Shown here piece by piece: positions 32,821-43,773 of a stretch of DNA of 64,000 nucleotides. The position numbers and the translations under genes are program-made. The notes beneath the pieces are model-generated. The model saw only the letters and a list, made by a program, of their open reading frames with translations, was not told the DNA's origin and did no database searches. Origin of the DNA: Albugo candida (taxonomy: Eukaryota; Oomycota; Peronosporomycetes; Albuginales); the NCBI GenBank assembly GCA_040437565.1, contig JBDOQK010000043.1:1-64000 (forward strand), in the 5' to 3' direction. The stretch's first letter is position 1. The number at the start of each line of letters is the position of its first letter.

Positions 32821-33620
32821 TTATTCATCGTATTGAAAGCGAGTTCCTGGCCAAAAGTTTGCAAGTGAGTTTTTGATACTTTTATAGTACGAAGCGAATG
32901 AAAATTTCTGAAACTGCGACATCCGAAGACCTGCACTGCTCAGATAGTTTCCATCTTTATCGGTCCCTGTCCACCCAATGTAAATGGTTAGGTCGCATGC
33001 AGAAACTGTATCATTGCAGATGCTTGTGTTTGTATAGCACGAAAATCCTTGACCGGGTAGTTGGAGCGATGTGTTGGTGAGTGAACTGTATAAATTGGGG
33101 AGACAGGCATCTCGATTGCAAAAGTAACAGCCATCATCCCACGTCACTCCCTGGACCTACCGAAATTCACTTAGTACGCTGTTATGATTCGTCTAAATCG
33201 TACCGAACCCTGCTTGACAGAGATGATTGCCGTTAGGTATGGAAAGCGAATCTCTTGATTTGCATATCGCTTGTATAAAGTTCGATTCCCAAGGCTGCTG
33301 ACGCTCACACTCGCTCCTTCCGGATTCCCTCCAATACGAGAATCGTTCCACGCTGAAAAACAGAACGCGATAGGTGCCGCCGGACGTTACATTGAATACG
33401 TACATTCGCGAATACTAATGACTGAAAATTTATCGACAGTCGGAGTGAATACAGCGCGAAATTTGTTGTTGATGTTGACGCACACAAAAGTAAGTTCGCC
33501 CTGAATAACAGGAGGGAAAGTGGCACTGGGCGAGCAAACATTAGTGATATTTGTAAGTACTGCGTGCACTGTTGAAGACAGCAACGCGAATGCGAGAAAG
33601 ATAATTCCCAAACGCGTCAT
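32821..33620 (-). pseudogene. Secreted Cys-containing protein, frame-disrupted
   Basis: Starts at 33620 with a clear signal peptide (MTRLGIIFLAFALLSSTVHA) and reads through strand-rich sequence to about 33405. The coding-looking sequence then continues in another frame (VFNVTSGGTYRVLFFSVERF) to a donor-like GTACGA near 33201. After about 45 bases a third block (DDGCYFCNRDACLP, then IYIGWTGTDKDGNYLSS) runs to a stop at 32821. No GT/AG combination I tried restores one frame across both joins. So this is either a recent pseudogene or a functional gene with one or two base errors. Family not recognised; the eight or more Cys and the signal peptide suggest an extracellular role. Confidence 0.45.
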
Positions 33621-33745
33621 AGGCGAATTTTAGAAAAATGAGACTTGAGGTGTCTGTTTAGACGTAAACCGACGGAATGTATTACTTAGTGTTTGTATGG
33701 AAGCCAATTGTGTTGTGATGACGTCGTTTTTGCATGAATTGTATT

Positions 33746-33880
33746 TTAATGCTGTTTACCCAGTACCCGAGAAGCCACACGGATGCCAAGAAAAAGCATC
33801 GCCACTTTTGCTGCGTCCATCATTGCCATCTTCGCCTGCTTTCGTGTATCCACCTGTGGTCTTTTGCGTAGCACGAACAT
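33746..33880 (-). CDS. Possible 44-residue membrane microprotein
   Basis: Small ORF from the ATG at 33880: a basic N-terminus followed by AMMDAAKVAMLFLGIRVASR, which could be a single membrane helix. It is divergent from the SPEF2-like gene. No family assignment, and chance cannot be excluded. The ATG lies in the 29-bp overlap repeated around the N gap at 33901. Confidence 0.2.
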   Translation of the reverse strand: MFVLRKRPQVDTRKQAKMAMMDAAKVAMLFLGIRVASRVLGKQH

Positions 33881-34029
33881 CGTTATGAGCCAATGCTTTG
33901 NNNNNNNNNNNNNNNNNNNNNNNNNNNNNNNNNNNNNNNNNNNNNNNNNNNNNNNNNNNNNNNNNNNNNNNNNNNNNNNNNNNNNNNNNNNNNNNNNNNN
34001 CACGAACATCGTTATGAGCCAATGCTTTG
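33872..34029. repeat. Assembly gap (N 33901-34000) with identical 29-bp flanks
   Basis: Bases 33872-33900 recur at 34001-34029 on either side of 100 N; unmerged contig overlap. Confidence 0.92.
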
Positions 34030-34193
34030 ATAAAGGTAAATTGGATCGATCTCTTATGTTCGGAAGCGAACCTACCCCCATGCGGTATAATATTATAACG
34101 TCCCCGTACGTACCGTTTCCAGCAGGTTATAGCTCCTTACAGGTTAGTGTCCTTTCAAGATTTATTTATGGAATTATATCGGCAAGCACTCCG

Positions 34194-37100
34194 ATGTCGG
34201 AACTCCTCGTAAATTGGCTACGCGACGACTGCAAATTATCTCTTCCTTCCAATTGCTTGGAAAACGCATTTTCAAATGGATTTTTATTTGGTGAAGTACT
34301 CTTCCGACTTGATTTTTTGCAAGATAAAAGCGACTTTCGTGATTCCGATACAAATGCTGCAAGAATAATCAATTTCTGTCGCTTATATCACACCCTGAAG
34401 CCACTAAATATCCAATTCGACGTACAAATTGCAATCGGAATTCTCAGTCGCAAAAAAGGAATTGCTGCATCGATTCTCCTTCAGCTCAAATTGATCGCTG
34501 ACGAACAAACGAAACAAATGGATTTTGGAATCAATAAATCTTTTACGTCAAAAAATCTCATTTTTCGACCTCAAAGGCCATTCGATATCGCTATGCACTC
34601 CCTTTTCGAGCAATCTCTCCGACGACACCTTTACGATCTCAACACGAAACTCCAAACGCTGTAAGAGCATACATAACGTCTTCTTTTGCATCACATCAGC
34701 TGTTTTAGTGAGAAGGATGGAGAAAAACCTCTGATATCACGAAATACCGATGACCTCACTTCCATTAAGGCTCAAAGGCTCCACGAGAGCCGACAGCATC
34801 GGCATCAGATGGAGGTACATTTTGCATCATGTAGCGATAGAAACTCATTTTGTATCAGACCAGGTTTTCGTATGACCCAACTACGTGGAAAAATTCTCTC
34901 AAAATTAAGCGAAATCGCGAATATCGACAGAGAGAATTCATTGAACAAAGCCAAAGTGCTCAGAAAAGTCGTCAGGTTGCAGTGTCAAAATGGCAATAGA
35001 AACACCTCTGACGCTTTTGTGACAGCTAAAAAAACAACAGAAATGGAGAGCTTCTGTGTGGGACCTTAAGGTGTGCCATTTAGTGCTTCAAAGCTCATTT
35101 CCTCACTTTTGTGACAGGAAGCGTCAAATACGATGGAAATCGCATCGAGCGATCGTTTGGATTCTCTCAGTAATTCATTACGAGAATGTGAATCGTATTC
35201 GGAAATGAAAATTGCAATTTCGCAGCAAAAGATCCAAAAAACACAAAAAAAGATCGAAAACAGTCGTCAAAGACAGCAGTTTCTGCAGAATCTCACATTG
35301 GAAATTAAAGATACGATACAGTGCATGCGACAACAGACTTTGAATGCGGTTATGGAGCAGCCAACTCAATCGGAATACGAGGTCTTGCATTCTGTCGATG
35401 CGATCGAAGCGTTTATTTCCATTGCTCGTGAAAATCGACGGAGAAGGGAAGTTTTGTATGATAAGCAACGTGAGTGCGACGCAGAGAATGAAATTATTGC
35501 GCCTACACAGCGTAGAGATTTGGAAAATGAATTGTGTGGGCGCCGAGAAGCCGCCCTTGCAGCCTCTGCGGCATATACGCGCTCGGAAATGGCTCAAGAT
35601 ATTTGCCACCATCTTATCGACTTTGTATTTTTGACCGCTATCCATCGCGAGGATACTGCTTTTCTCTCATCGAAACATTTGATTGAAAATGAAATTTGGA
35701 CCGATTCGTTATCGTTGCTGGGAACTCGACTTTCACCGTCCTTTTCGCTTTTGAAAGAACTTATTTTCGATGAAAATGTAAGCAGAGTCGTTGAGGATAC
35801 ATTCAAACGGTACATTCAATTGGAAGACGAAAATGTGACAGAGGCGATAGAAAACGGAAAATGTGTCTTTGGTGATATGATCAAAAAAGCATACGCTCCG
35901 ATGGATCGACCTCCACGCCAATTTATTGGAATTATTACATTCGGCCCGTCGAAAATTGGTCGAAAGAAATGGGCACGCGGTATGGCGAAACGCTATAATC
36001 TCGCGCTTATATCGGTGAATAAGCTCATCCATAAATCTATCCAACAGCGTGAGCCCGCAGGAACCGCACTGATTGAATATTTGGAACGTGGAGAAGAAAT
36101 ACCTTCCGCGGTATACACTGAATTGATTATCGACGCTGTGGATAGTCTTTCGCTGTCAAATTGGAATGGACGCATTTCCGGGTGGATCGTCGACGGATTG
36201 CCGTGTTTGAATTCCCATACAAATAAGTTACAAAAGAAAATGACGCAAGTGGATGTCAATGCGCCAAATTCTCCTTTGTGGCAAACTTCTGACGTAATTG
36301 AAGACTGTAAAATTGATCTAGTAATTTACATCGACGGGAAGCCCGAAAGTGTATCCAGTGACATTCAGGATCCCTCTGTATCGATAAAAATCCTTACGAC
36401 GCGACAGAATGCTCAGGAAGCATTGTGTGCCTTCCATCGTGTCATCCAAATCGATCTCATTAATGACGAGCAATTTCAAGTTTTTGAGGCCGTCGACGCT
36501 CTTCTTTCTCATCGATGCGAAATCAGTCGTCAATTCGACATTCAAAACAGTCGTAATGAATCATTCCGCATGGAAATAGAAGATAAACGGATCAAGTCTT
36601 TATTGAGTCTGGAAGCACGACTTTACCAAGCGCAATATACCCTCACAGATCAGAATGAGCAGCTTCACACAGCAGAAGCCAATAATGCGCGTAAAAGCGA
36701 CATTGCAGAGCATAAGGCTCAAGTGCACGCAGCAACAGAAACGCTGAATGCTGTCAATAATGATATTGCGTCATGGAACACCTCACAGGACCCAACTCTT
36801 CCGACAAAGGCGTTGGGTCTTTCCGCTTGGAGCTCGATGGAGACCTTTTATGTGGCGATCATGAAGCGAAACTTTGGCCACTTGACGCTATTACGAGGCC
36901 GCGTCTTTGCTTCAATCAATGAGACGCTTTGTAATTTGCAAAGCTCAGGGGGACTTTGGCGATTGGATCGTAAGCAAATTATCTTAAATGCCTTTCAGAA
37001 AGACTTTAATTCTTTGGATGGAGAAATACGATTGGAAATAAAGACAAAGGATGAGCTTCATGCACGAACAGATATGCTATTTGATGCACTGAATGATGTT

Positions 37101-38150
37101 GTTGGTCAACAACAAAGTCAAGATGAAGAAGAGATGGATAATGCACTTTCAAACTTTGGTGTCGATGTCATTTTACGTGAAGTAGATGGAAGCGTTTTCG
37201 ATATGATGCAAACGGAATGCTTTTTGTTTGGAAACATTTTGAGCATATTTGGGAGGGCTGTGGAGTTAACTGATACATGGCTGATAATAGTTAAAAAATG
37301 GTTAGAGAGCTTACCATCAATTGAAATAACGCAACTGGAAGAGAACGCATTGTCGACCGAGTCGATGGTACGATCACTGGTGGAAGGTATGGGTGGCAAT
37401 GCAAAGTTAGTTTGTGGTATAAAGTACGAGCACACCGCATTCTGTGAGCGTGTGCGAAAACTCATAGTCATGAAAGACAATCTCAAACAGATTATATCGG
37501 ATGCGTACGAGGCAATGCAACGAACTTTGACAGATACAATTCGAACTTATCGCCTTGAAGAAATTAATTGCATAGCGGCTCTAACACAATATATTCGGTT
37601 GAAGATTGAAGCCGCAGAAGACCTCCCTGTTTTTATACGATTCGCAGTGAGTGCATCTGCTTCATTAAATTCTGACCGCTGAATACGTTTCGTGTTAGCT
37701 GGAAACCACTACGCGTTTGTCACCGTTTGTCGAGAAAAGAGTTTGTGTCCAATTGGATCCGTCAGAGTTGGTGAGTCCCGTGAGTACAGAGTCAAAGCTT
37801 GCAGTCCGAGACGTCAAGTTTGAGGCATATAAGGTCGTAAAGGATACCTTACGAGCCGTGGGAGGGTATGAGTGTGAGGGAAAAGAAGAATGGATGCCTC
37901 TGCAAATTTTTGCCGACACGATGGCGCGATGCGGCTCTATAAATCGCTGGATGCGAAACGTGTGGCCCGCTTTGTCACATGATGCGTTTTTAGAGGTACT
38001 GTTTGTTATATGTATCGTAAGTTAGTTGAGTGTGTCTCGTAGATTGGAGCTGAATTTCAGGATGGGAGGATTGGCTATGTGAACGTGAAGCTATTTTTAA
38101 GGATATTGCGATCAAAATGGAGAGGTGATGAAATCGCGCAGTTGGACTAA
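34194..38150 (+). CDS. SPEF2: SPEF2/CPC1-like flagellar central-apparatus protein
   Basis: Five exons give about 1,249 residues: 34194-34660, 34709-35057, 35118-37646, 37699-37995 and 38043-38150. Phases are consistent; the donor at 35058 (GTGGGA) is the weakest. Exon 1 encodes the N-terminal calponin-homology-like domain (MSELLVNWL, then FSNGFLFGEVL, FCRLYHTLKPLNIQF) typical of SPEF2/KPL2. Exon 3 has long coiled coils around an adenylate-kinase-like domain starting IITFGPSKIGRKKWARGMAK, whose P-loop lacks the canonical GK[ST], so catalysis is doubtful. In this family the protein sits in the C1b projection of the axoneme, implying flagellate zoospores. It is shorter than the human protein. 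A false second copy of its 3' end follows the N gap at 38312. Confidence 0.85.
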
Positions 38151-39712
38151 ATACAGTCGGCATTTCTCGGCTCCTCAACATTTTTGAGTATGGGTCACAA
38201 ACTGTGCTTCGTTATTGGTCCAGGTTCTGACATGCTGACATGCAACATCCCTAATGGTTGACGGAGATTACATATTGTGCAGCGGTTATCAGTAGCTAGC
38301 ATTGTGACGTTNNNNNNNNNNNNNNNNNNNNNNNNNNNNNNNNNNNNNNNNNNNNNNNNNNNNNNNNNNNNNNNNNNNNNNNNNNNNNNNNNNNNNNNNN
38401 NNNNNNNNNNNTCTTTGGATGGAGAAATACGATTGGAAATAAAGACAAAGGATGAGCTTCATGCACGAACAGATATGCTATTTGATGCACTGAATGATGT
38501 TGTTGGTCAACAACAAAGTCAAGATGAAGAAGAGATGGATAATGCACTTTCAAACTTTGGTGTCGATGTCATTTTACGTGAAGTAGATGGAAGCGTTTTC
38601 GATATGATGCAAACGGAATGCTTTTTGTTTGGAAACATTTTGAGCATATTTGGGAGGGCTGTGGAGTTAACTGATACATGGCTGATAATAGTTAAAAAAT
38701 GGTTAGAGAGCTTACCATCAATTGAAATAACGCAACTGGAAGAGAACGCATTGTCGACCGAGTCGATGGTACGATCACTGGTGGAAGGTATGGGTGGCAA
38801 TGCAAAGTTAGTTTGTGGTATAAAGTACGAGCACACCGCATTCTGTGAGCGTGTGCGAAAACTCATAGTCATGAAAGACAATCTCAAACAGATTATATCG
38901 GATGCGTACGAGGCAATGCAACGAACTTTGACAGATACAATTCGAACTTATCGCCTTGAAGAAATTAATTGCATAGCGGCTCTAACACAATATATTCGGT
39001 TGAAGATTGAAGCCGCAGAAGACCTCCCTGTTTTTATACGATTCGCAGTGAGTGCATCTGCTTCATTAAATTCTGACCGCTGAATACGTTTCGTGTTAGC
39101 TGGAAACCACTACGCGTTTGTCACCGTTTGTCGAGAAAAGAGTTTGTGTCCAATTGGATCCGTCAGAGTTGGTGAGTCCCGTGAGTACAGAGTCAAAGCT
39201 TGCAGTCCGAGACGTCAAGTTTGAGGCATATAAGGTCGTAAAGGATACCTTACGAGCCGTGGGAGGGTATGAGTGTGAGGGAAAAGAAGAATGGATGCCT
39301 CTGCAAATTTTTGCCGACACGATGGCGCGATGCGGCTCTATAAATCGCTGGATGCGAAACGTGTGGCCCGCTTTGTCACATGATGCGTTTTTAGAGGTAC
39401 TGTTTGTTATATGTATCGTAAGTTAGTTGAGTGTGTCTCGTAGATTGGAGCTGAATTTCAGGATGGGAGGATTGGCTATGTGAACGTGAAGCTATTTTTA
39501 AGGATATTGCGATCAAAATGGAGAGGTGATGAAATCGCGCAGTTGGACTAAATACAGTCGGCATTTCTCGGCTCCTCAACATTTTTGAGTATGGGTCACA
39601 AACTGTGCTTCGTTATTGGTCCAGGTTCTGACATGCTGACATGCAACATCCCTAATGGTTGACGGAGATTACATATTGTGCAGCGGTTATCAGTAGCTAG
39701 CATTGTGACGTT
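37011..39712. repeat. Assembly gap (N 38312-38411) with identical 1,301-bp flanks
   Basis: Bases 37011-38311 recur at 38412-39712 on either side of 100 N. The right copy (coding 38412-39551) is a spurious duplicate of the 3' part of the SPEF2-like gene and should not be annotated as a second gene. Confidence 0.93.
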
Positions 39713-40910
39713 GAAACACCTTGGATCCGATATTCGTGCACTCAGGAGGAAGCAACAATCTGAACTTTAGAATGAAAACGAAAGGAAACTGGCAATCGTC
39801 GCGCATTCTTATTAGCCACTACGTACGTTACTTCAAATTGGACGCATGAGTTGATGGACATACTCTTATACCTCTCACTCCATGAGGAAAACGAGCCGAT
39901 GGAGATAGTAAAAAGAGTATTTTGAGGGCAAGCGAGTGTATAGATTGTTTTAACGCAACAGCAAGCCCCAAAATGTTGTTTGTTTGTTGGCATTACTGGA
40001 AGAGCATGTTGCGCAAATGGAATTGAAGCTGAATTTAGAAAGGGAAGATACCTTAGGGGCACCTTCAACCCAAAAATGACGCGTTTAGTATGAGAAGCGA
40101 TCACGGGGAACCTTTCAGACACAACGGGAAAGATATTTGAGTTCGAACAAGATCGGATAACATATAGCAACATGAAGCGGGTCGAAAATCACACTTGAGA
40201 CTTGCGGATACACGCGAATGGAAAGTTATTGACGGGCAGAACGCATGCCAAATGCCTTGATCACATTGGTAATTAAGTAAAACGGCCGTATTGGAAAAGC
40301 TTCACTTAAAGATCAACAATACCTTTGTGTTGCTATAAGAAGCAATATTGGACACTTGGGATTAATAGACGATGGTTAGAGTATCCTACAGACACGGTAT
40401 ACGGTAGGACGCTACACGAATTCCCGCAGTACCGCTTGTTCATTCATGGTAGCACGAGGGAGAGAAATGAAAAGCGTGTACCGATGCAACTAAGAAATCG
40501 TTTCAAAGTCGATGAGAAGCCGTTATAATTTCTAAAAGTGGTCATTTTTTTGCACAAATGACTGGAATAAGTTTGACCGGTGTGCCCTTCCTGAATCCGA
40601 TCCGTATCAAAATTTGAGTCATTGTGGACTCACGCTTCCAGTGATCGGTTCTGACCTTTCTTGATATACTTAAATGGGAATGGCAGCAAGTGCGCACCAT
40701 TATCGCTCCTCCAAGATTCATCCGAAAGTTTTCCGATGGTCAAACATCGCTCTTTTTGCAACACGAAACATATAACATGTTAGATAGCGACGTTAAAACT
40801 TCATCGCTTTGGACATATTCGTTTAAATTACTCGAATAGCCTCTCCAGCGTGTCGTCCAAACCAAGTGTCGCGTATAGAGAGCTCAAAGAGCGCGATCAT
40901 TGGAATAAGT
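39713..40910. other. Intergenic, no supported gene
   Basis: The longest frame (minus 39742-40173) is rich in Cys and Ser without family resemblance and uses codons unlike its neighbours; judged spurious. The stretch ends at the Dpy-30 promoter. Confidence 0.5.
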
Positions 40911-41486
40911 ATGTCAGAGGATACACAGCGTATGTGGATGTGATCGTTGTCATGCAGAAATGTGATTTGTTTATACATAGTCGAAGTCCCTATCGAAGAG
41001 CAAACGCACGACGAGGAGAAAGTTGTCGTCACCGAGTCTGAGGATATAACGGATAAGGAGATTGAAAACACCGAGGAAGACAGTAAAGTAAGTTAAAAAA
41101 CGCACTTTATGGTCGTCGTATTGAGCTCACGTATCCTAGAATGAAGTCAAGGACATTGATGTAGAAAGCAAGGACCACGAGGAAGTCCCCGCAGAAGTAC
41201 AACAAGAAGCACCGGTACTATCGGGATGTTTACTTAATCTTTCCTATACTTACGCCATGTGTAGACACCTGCGGTGGAGAAATTGGCGGAAGAACAGCAA
41301 GATGATAAAGTCGATGTGGATGGGCTTTCAATTCGTGCATATTTGGAGCAAACCGTGGTCCCAATATTACTACAAGGCATGTCGTCCCTTGTAAAAGAGC
41401 GTCCATCAAATCCAGTCGAATGGCTTGCGGCTTATTTGATCAAAAACAATCCGCAAAGTTGTGATAACACCAATGAAGCCAAGTAA
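40911..41486 (+). CDS. DPY30: Dpy-30 domain protein
   Basis: Four exons, 140 residues: 40911-40929, 40981-41087, 41140-41214 and 41265-41486. All joins are GT/AG with matching phase (the first in phase 1, the others in phase 0). The first exon is tiny (MSEDTQ plus one base). Residues about 5-70 are acidic and low complexity. The C-terminus holds the Dpy-30 motif, [20 protein letters not shown] then [20 protein letters not shown], a helical dimerisation/docking module. In animals and fungi it is a core subunit of Set1/MLL (COMPASS) H3K4 methyltransferase complexes, and related domains also occur in axonemal proteins; either role fits here. Its location next to a flagellar gene is not evidence by itself. 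Confidence 0.92.
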
Positions 41487-41693
41487 CTTGCAATATAACA
41501 TCATAACATTGGCGTGGACCACTTGTATCTCCCTATAATACTAGCTCGTGATCGCTCCGTTGTAATGACATCACGTCAGTTTAATCTAGTCAATATAAAA
41601 ACCATCCGTTTATTGTCATTTTCACATCGTTAGGTACGTCCTTCATTCCTCGCAGCTGTGCTCGCGTTTCTAATTGGTCACATTTGGTAGGTA

Positions 41694-42054
41694 ATGGCGG
41701 AAGAAAGCAAAACCGATGCTACCGATGTAAAACCCGACGACAAGAAAAAGAGCGAAGCCATCACGATTCGTGTCAAAGATCAGGTATGTATACTTGACAT
41801 GTATTCACTCCTAATATTGACAAATATACATTTGCATGAAGTCCGGAGAAGAAATGTATTTTAGAGTCAAATTGGTCACGAGAATGGAAAAGGTTTTTGA
41901 GGCGTATGCAGAACGGAAAAATATAGATGTAACAGCCCTACGCTTCCTATTGGACGGAACGCGCATTTGCGGCGATCAAACTCCAAAAATGCTGGAACTG
42001 GAAGATCGGGATCAAATTGACTGTGCTCTCGAGCAAGTTGGTGGTTTAAAATAA
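41694..42054 (+). CDS. SUMO: SUMO, ubiquitin-like modifier precursor
   Basis: Two exons (41694-41783 and 41842-42054), 100 residues. The flexible acidic/lysine-rich N-terminus contains VKPDD, resembling the psi-K-x-E type site used for SUMO chains. It is followed by the beta-grasp core: ITIRVKDQ, then the exon join, SGEEMYFRVKLVTRMEKVFE, ALRFLLDGTRI and MLELEDRDQIDCALEQVGG. The di-Gly is followed by only LK, so maturation by a SENP/Ulp protease removes two residues. It conjugates to lysines of nuclear and other targets. Intron position at the QS junction is supported by GT/AG and by protein continuity. Confidence 0.95.
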
Positions 42055-42201
42055 TATTCACATTTTGAACTATACTGTTCCGCATTTGTGAGATTTGACT
42101 TCATTTTTCTACTCTGGTTTTGTTACTACTGAACGATTCAAGTGTTATATAAACCTAATATAATTTTTGCTCACGCAAATTAAGGTATTTGTCCTAATAA
42201 T

Positions 42202-43773
42202 TCAACTGGTTGACATTTCGGATGCGACATGATGCAATTTGGGCATCATCCCTCCTGCTACTGCGCCTCGAATAATGATGTCAACCCCCCGGGTACTAAG
42301 AAAATTATCTTCCAAACCCAAAAAGCGCATTTGAGGGCAACTCGCGCTTGCCAATACTTTGACCACTGGCGCAACGCAATTGTCTGTGATAATGTTCCCA
42401 CCCACACATAGATACTTGAGCTGCTGGCAGTGTCCTGATAATAATGCCGTCATAATCCGATTGATTCCAGCTTCTCCCACATAATTACGACGTAAATCTA
42501 ATCGACTGAGCTTCGGTAAAGAGCCCACACGCAGTAACCACGCAATATCAACTGTACCGACGTCTGAAATTCCATTTCCTCCCAATAAAAGATGCTCCAA
42601 ATCCGGACAGGATCCCTTCACCAACGCCGTACACAGCAGATGCAATGCATTATTCCGACATGTGTTATTGAAAACCGATACTAAACGCATCTCTTTCAAT
42701 GCTCGACAAGCGCCCATTTCGATCGATTCCGTTAGATCCATGATCACTTGTTCTCCGATATTTCCATGCGATAAATCCAATTCACTGCATCCCCAAGCGT
42801 GTAAAGCCAATCCAGCTTCCTTTTCGTCACAAACTCTATTCTCGTTGTAAATATGTAATTTTTCCAAATTTGGGTATCGACATAGTAAATTTGTCGAATT
42901 CATTTCAAAACCTCGTTTCAATTGCTTTACTTCGACTTTGAGGGACACGACGCATTTTGGCAATACTCTTTGAGTAAACTTGTTGATCGATACGCATTGG
43001 ATGGTTTGCTTTCCCGATAAAAAACTAAATATATCGTGTAATACATCTTCATTCATGATGAAAAATGACTCTCTCTTCAGCTTTTCTCGCTTCTCCACAG
43101 CAACACGAGGTCGTTTGATATTCAACCTTGTGATTCCAAACTGAGTTCCATATTTCCGCTTTCCCAAAGTCGAATCAATCAATGCTGCACGTTTCGATGC
43201 AGCTGCCTCATGGAAACTCAATGAAACGAGTGACTGTAGTCGTCGTCGTAATGTGTTGAGATCGCGGTACTCATAAAAAGAAGCTGCTCGTGAGTACAAC
43301 GAGAGTTCGATTCGTTTAGCCAATGATGGAGCGCGATCGTTACCGTCGAATTGATGTCGACTTGAGGGTGTGTTCTGTAACATTTTACTGCGGGTAAGTG
43401 CGATAATACGTTGTACCATCATTCTTCGTTCTGGAAGATCGGATTGAGATTGCCAGTGTACCAAGTCGGAGGTATACCTTTCAGGAAGTGTTCCATCTGG
43501 GACGGTTGTTGATGTTGGAGAGCCGAAGGCTGGACTTGGCTGAGCTTGAGGGAAAGCGGGAAGATTAGATTCGGATTCCCGTCCTTGTATCCTAGACTCC
43601 GTTCGTATTGTTGATGTATCCACACCAAGTGTTGCCCACGGACTATGTGTTCTGTCTAAGACGCGCGGTGTGGACCCTTCTACAGACATTGTAGTCGCAC
43701 TTTTGACCAGGTTGGCTGTATGCGGAGTTAATGTTCCCTGACCGTCGGAAGAGATTGTGCGCGGAGTCAACAT
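42202..43773 (-). CDS. KIX / F-box-like / leucine-rich-repeat protein
   Basis: Intronless, 523 residues. Residues 1-110 are low complexity (Ser/Thr/Pro). Residues about 115-185 (RRMMVQRIIALTRSKM, then AKRIELSLYSRAASFYEYRD, then LRRRLQSLV) have the spacing of a KIX three-helix domain as in mediator subunit 15 and CBP. Residues about 237-272 (FIMNEDVLHDIFSFLSGKQT) resemble an F-box. From about 300 to the end are RI-type leucine-rich repeats (LEHLLLGGNGISDVG, LSRLDLRRNYVGEAGINRI, LKYLCVGGNIITDN). KIX domains bind transcription activators, while F-box/LRR proteins are SCF substrate receptors; the combination suggests regulated turnover of a transcription factor, but that is inference. The KIX and F-box assignments rest on pattern only. 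Confidence 0.6.
   Translation of the reverse strand: MLTPRTISSDGQGTLTPHTANLVKSATTMSVEGSTPRVLDRTHSPWATLGVDTSTIRTESRIQGRESESNLPAFPQAQPSPAFGSPTSTTVPDGTLPERYTSDLVHWQSQSDLPERRMMVQRIIALTRSKMLQNTPSSRHQFDGNDRAPSLAKRIELSLYSRAASFYEYRDLNTLRRRLQSLVSLSFHEAAASKRAALIDSTLGKRKYGTQFGITRLNIKRPRVAVEKREKLKRESFFIMNEDVLHDIFSFLSGKQTIQCVSINKFTQRVLPKCVVSLKVEVKQLKRGFEMNSTNLLCRYPNLEKLHIYNENRVCDEKEAGLALHAWGCSELDLSHGNIGEQVIMDLTESIEMGACRALKEMRLVSVFNNTCRNNALHLLCTALVKGSCPDLEHLLLGGNGISDVGTVDIAWLLRVGSLPKLSRLDLRRNYVGEAGINRIMTALLSGHCQQLKYLCVGGNIITDNCVAPVVKVLASASCPQMRFLGLEDNFLSTRGVDIIIRGAVAGGMMPKLHHVASEMSTS

Noticed and set aside
38412-39551. Second SPEF2-like gene lacking its N-terminus
   Set aside because: Identical to 37011-38150 across a 100-N gap, including introns; assembly artefact.
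39742-40173. 143-codon minus-strand ORF
   Set aside because: No family resemblance, irregular composition and no supporting context; likely a chance open frame in intergenic DNA.
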